DNA of 64,000 nucleotides from contig CAZZIE010000003.1 in assembly GCA_964654185.1 (NCBI GenBank), positions 31,643-95,642 of the forward strand, in the 5' to 3' direction. This DNA is from CAYFQV01 sp964654185. GTDB lineage: Bacteria > Spirochaetota > Spirochaetia > DSM-27196 > PWMO01. The notes beneath the pieces were generated by a model. It was not told where the DNA came from. It made no database searches and saw only the letters and a program-made list of their open reading frames with translations. Position 1 is the stretch's first letter. Each line of letters starts with the position of its first letter. The position numbers and the translations under genes were made by a program. Below are positions 7,663 through 16,627 of this stretch, in pieces.

Positions 7663-8576
7663 GCGCGGGCATGACCGACTTCAGCAGCCTGTACGAGCGG
7701 GCGCGCACCGGCACTCCCCGGCGGGTGGCGGTTGCCTGCGCCCAGGACGAGGAGGTCCTCCGTGCCGTCTCCCGGGCGGAGGAGCTCGGCCTCGCGGAGG
7801 GTATCCTGGTAGGCGACGCCGACGAGATTCGCCGCATCGCCGACTCCCTCGCCTATGAGGTGCCGGCAGACCGGATTGTCCACGCGCCCGATCCGGCCGA
7901 GGCTGCCGAACGCGCCGTCAGGATCGTATCCGGGAACGATGCCGACGGGCTCGGCGCCGACGTCCTCATGAAGGGCCTCGTGGACACCTCGGTCATCATG
8001 AAGGCCGTCCTCAACTCCGAATGGGGTCTGCGGGGCGTGCGGGTGCTGAGCCACGTTGCCCTCTTTGAGGTCCCGGGCTATCCGCGCCTCCTTTTCCTGA
8101 GTGATGCAGCCATGAACATTGCGCCGGATCTGGACCACAAGAAGCAGATCCTCCTCAATGCCGTGGAGGTAGCTCAAGGTGTCGGCATCTCGAACCCCAA
8201 CGTCGCCATCCTTGCGGCGAAGGAGAAGGCCGACGCCAAAATGCCGGCAACCATCGAGGCGGAGCGCTTGGCGGAGATGAACGCCTCCGGCGAGATCACG
8301 GGCTGCACCGTGGGTGGGCCCTTTGCCCTGGACAACGCCGTTTCCCCGGAGGCGGCGCACCACAAAGGTGTGTCCCACCCCGGCGCGGGCCGGGCGGACA
8401 TCCTCATTGCACCGGACATTGAAGCGGCAAACATCCTGTACAAAGCCCTCGTGTTCCTGGCGGGCGCCCGGAACGCAGGCATCATCGTGGGGGCGCGCAA
8501 GCCGATCGTCCTCACCTCCCGCGCAGACTCCGACGAGACCAAACTCAACTCGATAGCTCTGGCAGTAATGGCCTGA
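7659..8576 (+). CDS. ptb: Phosphate butyryltransferase (branched-chain acyl-CoA)
   Basis: This 305-residue cytoplasmic enzyme of the phosphate acetyl/butyryltransferase family exchanges CoA for phosphate on an acyl-CoA. The product is the substrate of Buk. Family segments visible are ADVLMKGLVDTS, LFLSDAAMN and GPFALDNAVS. Length fits Ptb (about 300), not the longer Pta. The ATG overlaps the vorC stop by 4 nt. As last gene of the operon it closes the route oxoacid to acyl-CoA to acyl-phosphate to acid plus ATP, the fermentation long known from isovalerate-forming spirochaetes and clostridia. Confidence 0.92.
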   Translation: MSAGMTDFSSLYERARTGTPRRVAVACAQDEEVLRAVSRAEELGLAEGILVGDADEIRRIADSLAYEVPADRIVHAPDPAEAAERAVRIVSGNDADGLGADVLMKGLVDTSVIMKAVLNSEWGLRGVRVLSHVALFEVPGYPRLLFLSDAAMNIAPDLDHKKQILLNAVEVAQGVGISNPNVAILAAKEKADAKMPATIEAERLAEMNASGEITGCTVGGPFALDNAVSPEAAHHKGVSHPGAGRADILIAPDIEAANILYKALVFLAGARNAGIIVGARKPIVLTSRADSDETKLNSIALAVMA

Positions 8577-8697
8577 GGTGCCGACAATGGGAAGCGTGGG
8601 CGTAAGCCCGTAATCGGGGCGGCGTTCCGGCAATCCGGGCGCCGACCGCGCGAGAGCGGGCTTCCCCGGCTGAACGGTCTGTGGAGTCTGTAAAAAC

Positions 8698-10428
8698 GTG
8701 GTGAATCGTAGCTTTCACATTCGGATTCTGTACCTCTCCGGGTATGCGATCCCGGTTGGGATCGTTGCCGCTCTGGCGGCGGTCGGATTTCGCTATCTGA
8801 TCGCGCTCGTGGGAAATCTCCTCTTCATGGGCGATCTCTCCTTCGCCATGGACATGCAGGACGCCATTGCCAGCCGCTGGGGCGCCGCCGTCGTCATTAT
8901 CCCGGCAATCGGCATCTTCCTGGCGAGCCTGATTACCCGTCGCCTCGCACCGGAGGCGCGGGGCCACGGTGTGCCGGAAGTCATGTACGCCGTCGTGGAG
9001 GACGGCGGCCGAATACGCCCGGTCGTCTCCTTCGTGAAGCTCATCGCCTCGGCCCTGACCATCGGCTCCGGCGGCTCCGCCGGCACCGCCGGCCCGATCA
9101 TCCAGATGGGCGCCGGCTTCGGCTCCAGCGTCGCCCAGCTCCTCAAGCTCTCGCCCCGAGAGGTAATCATCCTCGTCGGCGCCGGCGTGGCCGGATCGGT
9201 CGCAGCAACCTTCAACGCGCCGATCGGCGGACTCTTCTTCGCCATTGAGCTGATTCTGCCCGAGTACAGCCTCATGACCATCATGCCCCTGGTGGTGGCG
9301 TCTATCGTTGCAACGCATATTGCCGGCCTGCTCCTGGGCGGGGCCGCAACGCTCCCAATTCCGACGTACACCCTGGTTTCTTCGGCGGAGTTCCCGATCT
9401 ACATTGTCCTGGGATTCCTGGCAGCCCTTGCGGCGGTGGCGTACATCAAGGGGCTCTACGGCGCGCAGAACATCTTCAACCGGTTACGTATTCATCCGCA
9501 GTTCAAGGCGGTGATCGGCGGCGTTTCGGTCGGGCTCATGGGGCTGGGGATCTTCCTCCTCTCCGGGCGCTACCACGTCTTCGGTGTCGGCTTCCCCTTC
9601 ATCGCGTCCATCCTCACGGGAGAGCACTTCGCCCTGCCCCTTCTGTTACTGCTCGTGGTGGCCAAGATCATTGCCAACGGGATAACCCTGGCCTCAGGCG
9701 GCTCCGGCGGCGTCTTCGCGCCCTCCCTCTTCGTCGGCGCGGCGGTGGGAGCCGCGGTCGGGCAGGTCGCCAACACGCTCTTTCCGGAGATCACCGCTCC
9801 GGCGTCCGCGTACGCCCTGGTCGGCATGGCCGCGGTGCTCGCAGGTACGACCGGCGGGACGGTAACGGCGATCACCATTACCTTTGAGCTCACCCGGAAC
9901 TACGAGATCATGCTCCCCCTCATGCTGAGCGTGGTGATTGCGCACTTCGCGAGCCAGGCGATTGAACCGCAGACAATCTACACGAAGAAGCTGAGCCGCA
10001 GGGGCATCTACATCGATCACGACAAGATCGGCAGCCTCTTCAAGATCACGCCGGTTCGGGAAGTTACCCAGGAAGCCCTCGTCGCGCTTGCCCCGCATAA
10101 CACCGTGTCGGATGCCATCAGAGTACTGGCGCAGGAGAATCTGGACAGCGTGCCGGTCATCTCGGACGGCCGGGTCCTGGGAATCGTTGCATACCGTGAT
10201 GTCTTCGACAGTCCGCCGGACGACCACATTGCGCACCACTACCGCGCCGTAGACATCTCGATTCCCGGCAGTACCGACTCCCTACGCGCCATGGAGAAGA
10301 TGGCCCGGGAGCACTGCAATATCCTGGTAGTGACTCAGGGCGACGAGATCGTGGGATATGTAACGAGGAGCGTGATCATGCAGGCCTACTTCGAAAAGCG
10401 GGACCTGGAGCTGCACAGCGGAAACTGA
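8698..10428 (+). CDS. CLC-family chloride channel with tandem CBS domains, lacking the gating glutamate
   Basis: This 576-residue membrane protein has about 430 residues of CLC transmembrane core followed by two CBS domains (from about residue 435) that usually sense nucleotides. The pore motif GSGGSAG begins near residue 123. The normal 'GREGP' is GTAGP here, so the external gating glutamate (E148 in E. coli ClC-ec1) is Ala131. The internal proton glutamate (E203) aligns with Leu185 in IELILP. A carrier lacking both residues should not couple protons, so this is probably an open chloride channel regulated by its CBS module. The start is GTG at 8698 (GTG at 8701 also possible); no clear Shine-Dalgarno was seen. 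Confidence 0.85.
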   Translation: MVNRSFHIRILYLSGYAIPVGIVAALAAVGFRYLIALVGNLLFMGDLSFAMDMQDAIASRWGAAVVIIPAIGIFLASLITRRLAPEARGHGVPEVMYAVVEDGGRIRPVVSFVKLIASALTIGSGGSAGTAGPIIQMGAGFGSSVAQLLKLSPREVIILVGAGVAGSVAATFNAPIGGLFFAIELILPEYSLMTIMPLVVASIVATHIAGLLLGGAATLPIPTYTLVSSAEFPIYIVLGFLAALAAVAYIKGLYGAQNIFNRLRIHPQFKAVIGGVSVGLMGLGIFLLSGRYHVFGVGFPFIASILTGEHFALPLLLLLVVAKIIANGITLASGGSGGVFAPSLFVGAAVGAAVGQVANTLFPEITAPASAYALVGMAAVLAGTTGGTVTAITITFELTRNYEIMLPLMLSVVIAHFASQAIEPQTIYTKKLSRRGIYIDHDKIGSLFKITPVREVTQEALVALAPHNTVSDAIRVLAQENLDSVPVISDGRVLGIVAYRDVFDSPPDDHIAHHYRAVDISIPGSTDSLRAMEKMAREHCNILVVTQGDEIVGYVTRSVIMQAYFEKRDLELHSGN

Positions 10429-10459
10429 CGCGCCGCCGCGACGAGCCGTAACGGGCGCG

Positions 10460-10948
10460 CTACTCGCCGTCGAGGTCCGTCGGCGCCAGACGCGCCTCGA
10501 TCGTCTCTCCCGGCGCCAGGACAATGTCCTCGAATTCTGTACGCCGCCGCACTTCTCCCATGAGGCCACGGAAGTTCTCGAACTCATCCGGAATTGTGAT
10601 GAGGCGGTCCCGACCTTCGTCGTAGATAAACACCACGGGCCGGTCCTTCTTGTTCCGAGGCACCGCATACCCGGCGCGACTGATGTCGTCCCAGGCGAAC
10701 TCGCGCGTCCCGATGCCGGCGTGCTCAATGGTGATCCCTTCCTCGGTGGTGGTTACCCTGCTCTGGAGCTGTGCGCGAAGGTGGCGATAGGACTGGTAGT
10801 CCAGGTAGCCCACGACCACGAGGGCAATGACGCCGGCAATGGACATGCCGATCGCGAAGAGCACCACTACCAGAAGCGCCGCAGCGACCATGAAGACAAT
10901 GAGCAGAACCATCCGCGGATTGGACTTGAAGGTGATCTGGTAAGTCAT
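10460..10948 (-). CDS. Small membrane protein with PH-like C-terminal domain
   Basis: This 162-residue protein has two adjacent transmembrane helices (about residues 12-50) followed by a soluble domain. That domain contains TEEGITIEHAGIGTREFAWDDI, the strand and turn pattern of bacterial PH-like (YcxB/DUF304-type) domains. The ATG at 10948 overlaps the stop of the amidohydrolase gene (ATGA), so the two are co-transcribed and translationally coupled. It converges on the CLC gene with a 31-bp spacer. No specific function can be given. Confidence 0.7.
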   Translation of the reverse strand: MTYQITFKSNPRMVLLIVFMVAAALLVVVLFAIGMSIAGVIALVVVGYLDYQSYRHLRAQLQSRVTTTEEGITIEHAGIGTREFAWDDISRAGYAVPRNKKDRPVVFIYDEGRDRLITIPDEFENFRGLMGEVRRRTEFEDIVLAPGETIEARLAPTDLDGE

Positions 10949-12507
10949 GTTTTCTCCCACTCGTACACGATATCACCGTTGAGCACGGTCATCTCCACGG
11001 ACGTGTTGCCGATAACTGCAGGATTGCAGCGCGTGATGTCGGTGTCCAGGACCGCGAAGTCCGCAAGCTTGCCTCTGGTAATGCTGCCTTTCTCGTGCTC
11101 CATGAACTCGGCATAGGCGCTCTCGAGGGTATACGCCCGCAGCGCTTCGAGGGGGGTGATGCTGTGTTTAGGATCCCGGTTGACCGCCATGTGAATGGCG
11201 TAGAGCGGATCAAAGGACGCCTCACCGGGAATGTCGGAACCGAAAGAGAGATGGACGCCCCCGTCGATGAGGCGGCGATACGGGTACGCTTCGGCGGCTC
11301 GCTTCTCACCCAGGATACCGATGTCCTTGTCGGGATCCGCCATGGCGTGAGGTTGCGCGGCAATGAGGATGCCGAGATCCCGAAGCCGTGGAACGTCCTC
11401 GGGCCGAACCAGCTGGGCGTGTTCGAGTCGCAGCCGCAGACCGGTGACGTAGGGGCGTCGTTCCCGCACTCGCTCGACAGCGCTGACGAACTCCTGTACC
11501 GCCCGGTCCCCAATGGCGTGGAAGGCGCCCTGTCGGCGTCGCCGCGCCAGGAAGTCGACGATCTCTTCGAAGCGCTCCGGCCCACCGATGGGCGTGCCGA
11601 AGTTGGCCGGCTCACCGGCATAGGGCGCCGTCATCCACGCCGTCCTGGTGGAAAAGGTGCCGTCGAGAAAGTACTTCCACGGCCCCCTCCTGACCCACTG
11701 CTGATCGAAGCGCCACAACTGAAAGAGGCGGGCCATGAACGGACTGGGTCCGTAAGCCCAGCAGGTGAAACGGCACGTCAGATCGCCCCGCCGCCTCATC
11801 CGGTTGAGATGGGTCAGCGTCGTCGGGATCCAGGTGTTGTCCTGAACCGACGTGATCCCGTGACTGCGAAACTCCCGGAGCGCCGACCCGAGGTACTGCC
11901 GGCTCAGCTTGCGGTTCAGGTGCATCTTGATGAAGCGCTTGTTGTGATACCCGCTGATCGCCGTGTCGTAGAGGATCCCGGTGAGCTCACCACTTGCATC
12001 CTTGACGATGGTGCCGCCGCTGGGATTCGGTGTGTCCCTGTTGATCCCGAGCTTCTCCAGCATCCGGGTGTTCACCCACGCCCCGTGTCCCGAGAACTGA
12101 ATGAGGACGACCGGGTTGTTCGGAAAGGCCTCGTCCAGCATGTCCTTGTGCGGATTGGGGCAACTCGGGTAGTCCCAGCCGTGACCGACGATGAGCCGCC
12201 CCGGTGTCGGGTTCGGATAGTGCTGCGCAAGCTTCGCAATGATCTCCCGCTCGTTGAGGCCGGCAAGATCGATCTGTGAGCTCACATCCCCCATGACGAG
12301 GGCGTGCACATGGTTGTCGTTGAACCCGGGCACAACGGTGCGACCGCCGAGGTCGTGGCGCTCCGCCCCCTCCCCGGCAAGGCGCGTCGCCTCCTCAGTC
12401 GAACCCACGAAGGCAAAGCGGTTCCCCCGCACCACCGCGGCCTCGGCGGCGGGCCGCTCGTCGTCCACGGTGATGATGCGGGCGTTGGTAAAGACCTTCG
12501 TTTTCAC
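10945..12507 (-). CDS. Amidohydrolase family protein (COG1574, YtcJ-like)
   Basis: This 520-residue metal-dependent hydrolase of the TIM-barrel amidohydrolase superfamily has a beta-sandwich at both ends. Visible features are the N-terminal FTNARIITVD strand, the HxH-type metal motif in GFNDNHVHALV, HAIGDRAV and RLEHAQLV for later ligands, and FGSDIPGE near the C-terminus. The substrate of this subfamily is generally unknown. The frame is open 56 codons further upstream, but that part is unconserved. GTG at 12507 matches the family N-terminus and sits 7 nt after a candidate -10 box. Confidence 0.85.
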   Translation of the reverse strand: MKTKVFTNARIITVDDERPAAEAAVVRGNRFAFVGSTEEATRLAGEGAERHDLGGRTVVPGFNDNHVHALVMGDVSSQIDLAGLNEREIIAKLAQHYPNPTPGRLIVGHGWDYPSCPNPHKDMLDEAFPNNPVVLIQFSGHGAWVNTRMLEKLGINRDTPNPSGGTIVKDASGELTGILYDTAISGYHNKRFIKMHLNRKLSRQYLGSALREFRSHGITSVQDNTWIPTTLTHLNRMRRRGDLTCRFTCWAYGPSPFMARLFQLWRFDQQWVRRGPWKYFLDGTFSTRTAWMTAPYAGEPANFGTPIGGPERFEEIVDFLARRRRQGAFHAIGDRAVQEFVSAVERVRERRPYVTGLRLRLEHAQLVRPEDVPRLRDLGILIAAQPHAMADPDKDIGILGEKRAAEAYPYRRLIDGGVHLSFGSDIPGEASFDPLYAIHMAVNRDPKHSITPLEALRAYTLESAYAEFMEHEKGSITRGKLADFAVLDTDITRCNPAVIGNTSVEMTVLNGDIVYEWEKT

Positions 12508-12514
12508 GAGGACA

Positions 12515-12543
12515 AACCTATCGGTGCCCGACAGGCCGGTCAA
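12515..12543 (-). promoter_or_regulatory. Candidate leaderless promoter of the amidohydrolase gene
   Basis: On the minus strand TTGACC (12538-12543) and TAGGTT (12515-12520) are separated by 17 bp. Seven bases then separate the -10 from the GTG start. There is no Shine-Dalgarno, so transcription would begin at or next to the start codon. The -10 is only a 3/6 match. Confidence 0.4.
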
Positions 12544-12544
12544 G

Positions 12545-12592
12545 CACGAGCCCGCAAGGGCGTGAGCCCACAAGGGCACGAGCCCGCGCGGG
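12545..12592. repeat. Three tandem 16-bp GC-rich units
   Basis: Copies are CACGAGCCCGCAAGGG, CGTGAGCCCACAAGGG and CACGAGCCCGCGCGGG, in direct succession in the divergent gap between the amidohydrolase and psuG. Each contains a GCCC/GGGC self-complementary core, so the array can also fold. No function is evident. Confidence 0.6.
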
Positions 12593-12690
12593 CGCCCGCA
12601 GATCCGCACAGCCCGTAGACCAGGCCGGGGGCGTCGCCGTACACTGGGATCCGCAGCGAGTGACGCACAGACCATATCGAGGAGTACCCA

Positions 12691-13608
12691 GTGGCACTAC
12701 CCATCACCTACTCCGCCGAGGTCGCCGAAGCCCGACGGAGGGGCGCGGCCCTGGTGGCCCTGGAATCGACGATCATCTCCCACGGCATGCCCTACCCGCG
12801 GAACATCGAGACCGCCCGGGAGGTGGAGGCGACCGTCCGGGCAACCGGCGCGGTGCCGGCGACCATTGCGATAATCTCCGGAGAGGTGTGCGTCGGCCTG
12901 GATGAGGAACAGCTCGATCACATGGGCCGGGCGGAAGGGGTGCGCAAGGCGAGCCGCCGCGACATCGCCGCGGTCATGAGTCGCAGGCTGGACGCCGCAA
13001 CGACCGTCGCGGCAACCATGATGCTCGCAGAGAGAGCGGAGATTCCCCTGTTTGCGACCGGCGGCATCGGCGGGGTGCACCGCGGCGCCGAATCCACCTT
13101 CGATGTCTCCGCGGATCTCCAGGAGCTCGCCCGCACCCGGGTGGCCGTAGTTTCGGCGGGTCCGAAGGCGCTCCTGGACCTCCGCCTCACGGCGGAGTAT
13201 CTGGAGACTCTCGGCGTTCCGGTGATCGGTTTCGGGACGGATGAACTTCCCGCCTTCTACTCACGGGAGAGCGGCCTGAAGGTGGACTATCGCATGGACT
13301 CGCCGGAGGAGATCGCCCGCTTTCTCCACACCGGCTGGACCACCGACACCCTCGCAGGAACCGTGCTGGCCAACCCGGTCCCGGAGGAGTGGTCGCTCCC
13401 GAAGAGCGAGATGGATGCGATCATCCGACGCGCCGTCGACGAAGCAGAGGACCGGGGTGTCCACGGCAAGGCGCTCACCCCCTTCCTCCTCACCCGGATC
13501 ACCGAGCTCTCCGACGGAAAGAGCCTCGTCTCCAACATCGCCCTGGTCAAGAACAACGCCGACCTTGCCGGCCGCATTGCGCTCCGCCTGAACGCTCTCC
13601 GGCAGTAG
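12691..13608 (+). CDS. psuG: Pseudouridine-5'-phosphate glycosidase
   Basis: This 305-residue cytoplasmic enzyme reversibly cleaves pseudouridine 5'-phosphate to uracil and ribose 5-phosphate. The family signature near the N-terminus is ALESTIISHGMPYPRNIETA. Also visible are ATIAIISGEVCVGL, FATGGIGGVHRG (Mn/phosphate region) and an Asn-rich C-terminal block NIALVKNNA. Length matches PsuG (about 305-312). The GTG start is preceded by GAGGAG. No pseudouridine kinase gene (psuK) lies nearby, so the kinase step is either elsewhere or not needed. Confidence 0.93.
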   Translation: MALPITYSAEVAEARRRGAALVALESTIISHGMPYPRNIETAREVEATVRATGAVPATIAIISGEVCVGLDEEQLDHMGRAEGVRKASRRDIAAVMSRRLDAATTVAATMMLAERAEIPLFATGGIGGVHRGAESTFDVSADLQELARTRVAVVSAGPKALLDLRLTAEYLETLGVPVIGFGTDELPAFYSRESGLKVDYRMDSPEEIARFLHTGWTTDTLAGTVLANPVPEEWSLPKSEMDAIIRRAVDEAEDRGVHGKALTPFLLTRITELSDGKSLVSNIALVKNNADLAGRIALRLNALRQ

Positions 13609-13672
13609 CCCATCGCGCCCGACCGGCGCCTTCATTTCATCAGGAGCGATGCCGACGGCCCGCCCTCCCGGC

Positions 13673-15292
13673 CTACTCTGAAGTATGCGCCGGCCCGTCT
13701 TCACCGCGGCCCTTCGCGCGTCCGGGAAGGCGAATGAGAAATCGCGTACCCTTCGACGAGGTATCGCATTCAATGGTTCCGTCGTGGGCTTCAACGAACT
13801 GTTTCACGATCGGCAGCCCCAGTCCGGTACCGCCCTTCTTCCCGCCCGTCGCAAAGGGCACGTAGAGCTGCTGGCGGACCTCCGACGGAATACCGGGACC
13901 GTCGTCGGTCACCTCGAAGACCACGTCCCTTCCCTCCGCCCGAGTGGTGAGCTCGACGGTGTGGGCGCCCCGCTCTGCCGGGGCCCCGTCCTTCGCAATG
14001 GCCTCCACGGCGTTGCGGACCAGGTTCACCAGACTGCGGCGGATCTTGCTCGCATCCGCAACGAACACAAAGTCCTCGGGAATGCGAACACGCACCTGAA
14101 CGTTGGTACCGTTCACGAACTCGTTCACATCGCCCTGGACCTGTTCCAGAATCCGGGAGGCGGTCGTCGGCGTTCCGGTCACCCTGCTGTCCCGGGTGAA
14201 GTCGAGAATGTCACCGACAATCGTGGTTGCCGACTCGGCGGCGCTGCGGATCATGGAGAGGTAGGAGACGACGGGCTCGCTCCCGGACCCCTCCAGCTCG
14301 ATCAACTCGACAAGAGAGAGGATACTCCCGAGGGGGTTGCGCAGATCGTGAGCCACGACGCTCACCCCCTTTCCCATTGCCGACAGCCGTTCGTTTCGCA
14401 GAAGCTCCTCCTGGAGCTCGGCGTTGCGGATGGCCTGGGTGGCCTGCTCGAGAAAGAGCCGCACCATGTAGACCCGGTCGTTCCGCAGCGGACCGGAGTC
14501 ACTTTCGAAGAGCGCAAAGACCCCGTACCGGTCCATGGGAAAGTAGATGAAGTCTTCGCTCTGGTACACCTCATTGGCCTGCACCATTGGTAGGGTCTCC
14601 AGGTGTCTGAGCGCGGCGTCGTCGTCCGAGAGCACCCCGATTCCGATCAGCTTCTTGTAGCGCTCACCGTCGCGCACTGCGAGCAGGGCCGACGTGGAAC
14701 CGACGAGATCGGATACCTGATGAAGAATGTTGTGCAGGAGCAGATCCAGCTCGGCGTCGGTTGCTCGGAGATCGCTGATGACGTGGATGAGATTCTCCAG
14801 ACCGCGCGTCTTGTTCCACTCGTACACCGTCTTCGTGGCAAGCTGTCGAATCTCCTCGGGTGCGAAGGGCTTCGTATGGTACCCGACGTTCGCCCCGGCC
14901 TGACCGACGACCTCTTCAATCGAGTAATCGCTGTAGGCGGTGATGAAGATGATCTCGGCGCGGGTGTCGTACCGGCGGATGTGCCGCACCGTCTCCAGAC
15001 CGTCCCAGCCGGGCATTCGAATATCCACAAAGATGGATGCGTACGGCCTTCCCTCCTCCACGGCTGCGCGGACCATGTCGACCCCGGCCGAGCCGCTTTC
15101 CGCCTCGTCCAGGTCGAACTGGAAGGTCCGGGTGCCGACCTGCCGGGGAGCGCTCTCGCCGAAGAGGGTGTTGCTTGCCGCTTCCAGGGCGGAGTAATCG
15201 CGGCGTACGGGAATGAGAATCTCCCGGAAGCTGTTCCGGACGGTCTCCTCATCGTCAATGACGAGGATACGCGTGTTGAAAGGCTGGTTCAT
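13673..15292 (-). CDS. Receiver - GAF-like - histidine kinase
   Basis: This 539-residue cytoplasmic protein starts with a receiver domain (acidic pair DD13-14, phospho-acceptor Asp90 in FVDIRMPGWDG, Lys141 in HTKPF). The receiver has an insert of roughly 35 residues between its first strands. A sensory region resembling GAF follows (about 165-290), then HisKA with His315 in VVAHDLRNPLGSI. The ATPase domain has boxes NLVRNAVEAI, DDGPGIP and GGTGLGLPIV. Its ATG overlaps the stop of the upstream PAS kinase by 4 nt, so that kinase is the probable phosphodonor for Asp90. No effector domain is present; the output is phosphotransfer to an unknown partner. Confidence 0.85.
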   Translation of the reverse strand: MNQPFNTRILVIDDEETVRNSFREILIPVRRDYSALEAASNTLFGESAPRQVGTRTFQFDLDEAESGSAGVDMVRAAVEEGRPYASIFVDIRMPGWDGLETVRHIRRYDTRAEIIFITAYSDYSIEEVVGQAGANVGYHTKPFAPEEIRQLATKTVYEWNKTRGLENLIHVISDLRATDAELDLLLHNILHQVSDLVGSTSALLAVRDGERYKKLIGIGVLSDDDAALRHLETLPMVQANEVYQSEDFIYFPMDRYGVFALFESDSGPLRNDRVYMVRLFLEQATQAIRNAELQEELLRNERLSAMGKGVSVVAHDLRNPLGSILSLVELIELEGSGSEPVVSYLSMIRSAAESATTIVGDILDFTRDSRVTGTPTTASRILEQVQGDVNEFVNGTNVQVRVRIPEDFVFVADASKIRRSLVNLVRNAVEAIAKDGAPAERGAHTVELTTRAEGRDVVFEVTDDGPGIPSEVRQQLYVPFATGGKKGGTGLGLPIVKQFVEAHDGTIECDTSSKGTRFLIRLPGRAKGRGEDGPAHTSE

Positions 15293-16614
15293 TTCTCTGA
15301 TTTCCCTCCTGAATCTGCAGAGTGCTCATGGTGTCTATGGGCCCCGGAGGTGGCGGAATCCGGGGCCCGGGATTGCGTGACCGGAAGCTCGACCGTTGCG
15401 GCGCTACCACATTCCGGGCCGGCGCTTCTCACAGAGAGCTTTCCTCCGTGACCGTGCACGATCCGTTGGGCGGAGTAGAGGCCAATGCCGCGGGAGTTCG
15501 ACTTGGTGGTACTTCCCTCCTCGACCGGATACTCCCCGTCAATCGAGGTGAACCCGCCGCCGGTGTCCGTAATCGTAACTCGGACCCACCCGGCGGCGGG
15601 GTGATCAATGGAGATGCCAACCCGGCGCTCGCCGTCCCCGGCGCGTGCGGGCGCCCCATCATCTCTTCCGGCCCCCGTCGGCTCCCCGTCGAATGCCTCC
15701 GCGGCGTTCTTGAGAATGTTCACGAAGACGCGAACAAGCTTCGTCCGGTCTCCCTCGATTACTGCCTGGTCACCTTCAGCCGGAACGGAGACGTGAACAC
15801 CGCGCTTCTCGAAGCTCCCCTGCTGCATGGCAAGAGCGTCGGCAACGAGTTGCTGAACGGAAATGCGGGGCCGGTGTCCCGAAACCCACTCGGAAGCGTA
15901 TTGCCGATGCACCGCCAGGGTCTCGGAGATGTGCCCGAGGGTGTCCGCCATTGACTGGTACGCCCTTCCGAGCTCCTCCCGGCGCTCCTCCAGCTTGGAG
16001 ACCAACTCCTGGAGGAATGACGTGAGCGCGTCCAGACGGTCTTGCCCGATTGTCTCGGCGAGCCCCGGGGCGTTCGTTGCTATGAGCTGCTCCAGGCGCT
16101 TGAGCTCCGCGATCTCGAGCCAGGGCTCCTCCCCGAGCAGCCGCGACGCCGTGGTGCTCACACCGGTGACGGCATTTCCGATGTCGTGAAGCACGCTGCT
16201 CGCGATCTCCATGCGCCCGCGCTGCGTCGCCTCCTCATCCCGGGCGCGGCTGAGACGCTCCTCCTGCTCCACTAGCTCGGTGACATCGGCCAGAGTGGCC
16301 ATGTAGAGCTCCTCATCCAGGCGCTCAATCGACAGAGAGAGCGTCACGCTCCCCTCCGCTCCGAAGGGGACGGTGAAGCGTCGGTTGCCGACGGCGGTCC
16401 CTGCACGCCCCCCGAAGGACTCGACCTCTTCCGGCAATCCGGGCACATACGGCGCAAGAAGGTCGAAGAGGTTGGTCACCGGACCGCCGGCGGCGATCGG
16501 CAGCAGATACCGGGCGGCGTAGGCGTTCATGAGACCTATGGTCCCGGCCCGGTCGAGCTCAATGATGCCGATGGGCGTCTGATAGAGAAACTGAAGGAGG
16601 CGCTCGCGGGTCAT
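15289..16614 (-). CDS. PAS-domain histidine kinase
   Basis: This 441-residue kinase lacks transmembrane segments. A PAS domain occupies about residues 1-115 (opening LYQTPIGIIELDRAGTI). A dimerisation region contains His143 in SSVLHDIGNAV, an H-box of the 'HDIGN' type rather than the common 'HELRTP'. The ATPase domain shows NILKNAAEAF, DTGGGF and SRGIGLYSA. A Gly/Ala-rich insert lies near residues 315-330, and the C-terminus is His/Ser-rich. It starts 13 bp after the PYP-like gene and overlaps the receiver-kinase gene, so the three form one signalling operon. Confidence 0.85.
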   Translation of the reverse strand: MTRERLLQFLYQTPIGIIELDRAGTIGLMNAYAARYLLPIAAGGPVTNLFDLLAPYVPGLPEEVESFGGRAGTAVGNRRFTVPFGAEGSVTLSLSIERLDEELYMATLADVTELVEQEERLSRARDEEATQRGRMEIASSVLHDIGNAVTGVSTTASRLLGEEPWLEIAELKRLEQLIATNAPGLAETIGQDRLDALTSFLQELVSKLEERREELGRAYQSMADTLGHISETLAVHRQYASEWVSGHRPRISVQQLVADALAMQQGSFEKRGVHVSVPAEGDQAVIEGDRTKLVRVFVNILKNAAEAFDGEPTGAGRDDGAPARAGDGERRVGISIDHPAAGWVRVTITDTGGGFTSIDGEYPVEEGSTTKSNSRGIGLYSAQRIVHGHGGKLSVRSAGPECGSAATVELPVTQSRAPDSATSGAHRHHEHSADSGGKSEK

Positions 16615-16627
16615 GGTGCGTTCAAGG

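Noticed and set aside
12508..12675. N-terminal extension of the amidohydrolase from an upstream ATG
   Set aside because: The extra 56 residues are encoded by the intergenic repeats and are not homologous to the family; the GTG at 12507 fits better.
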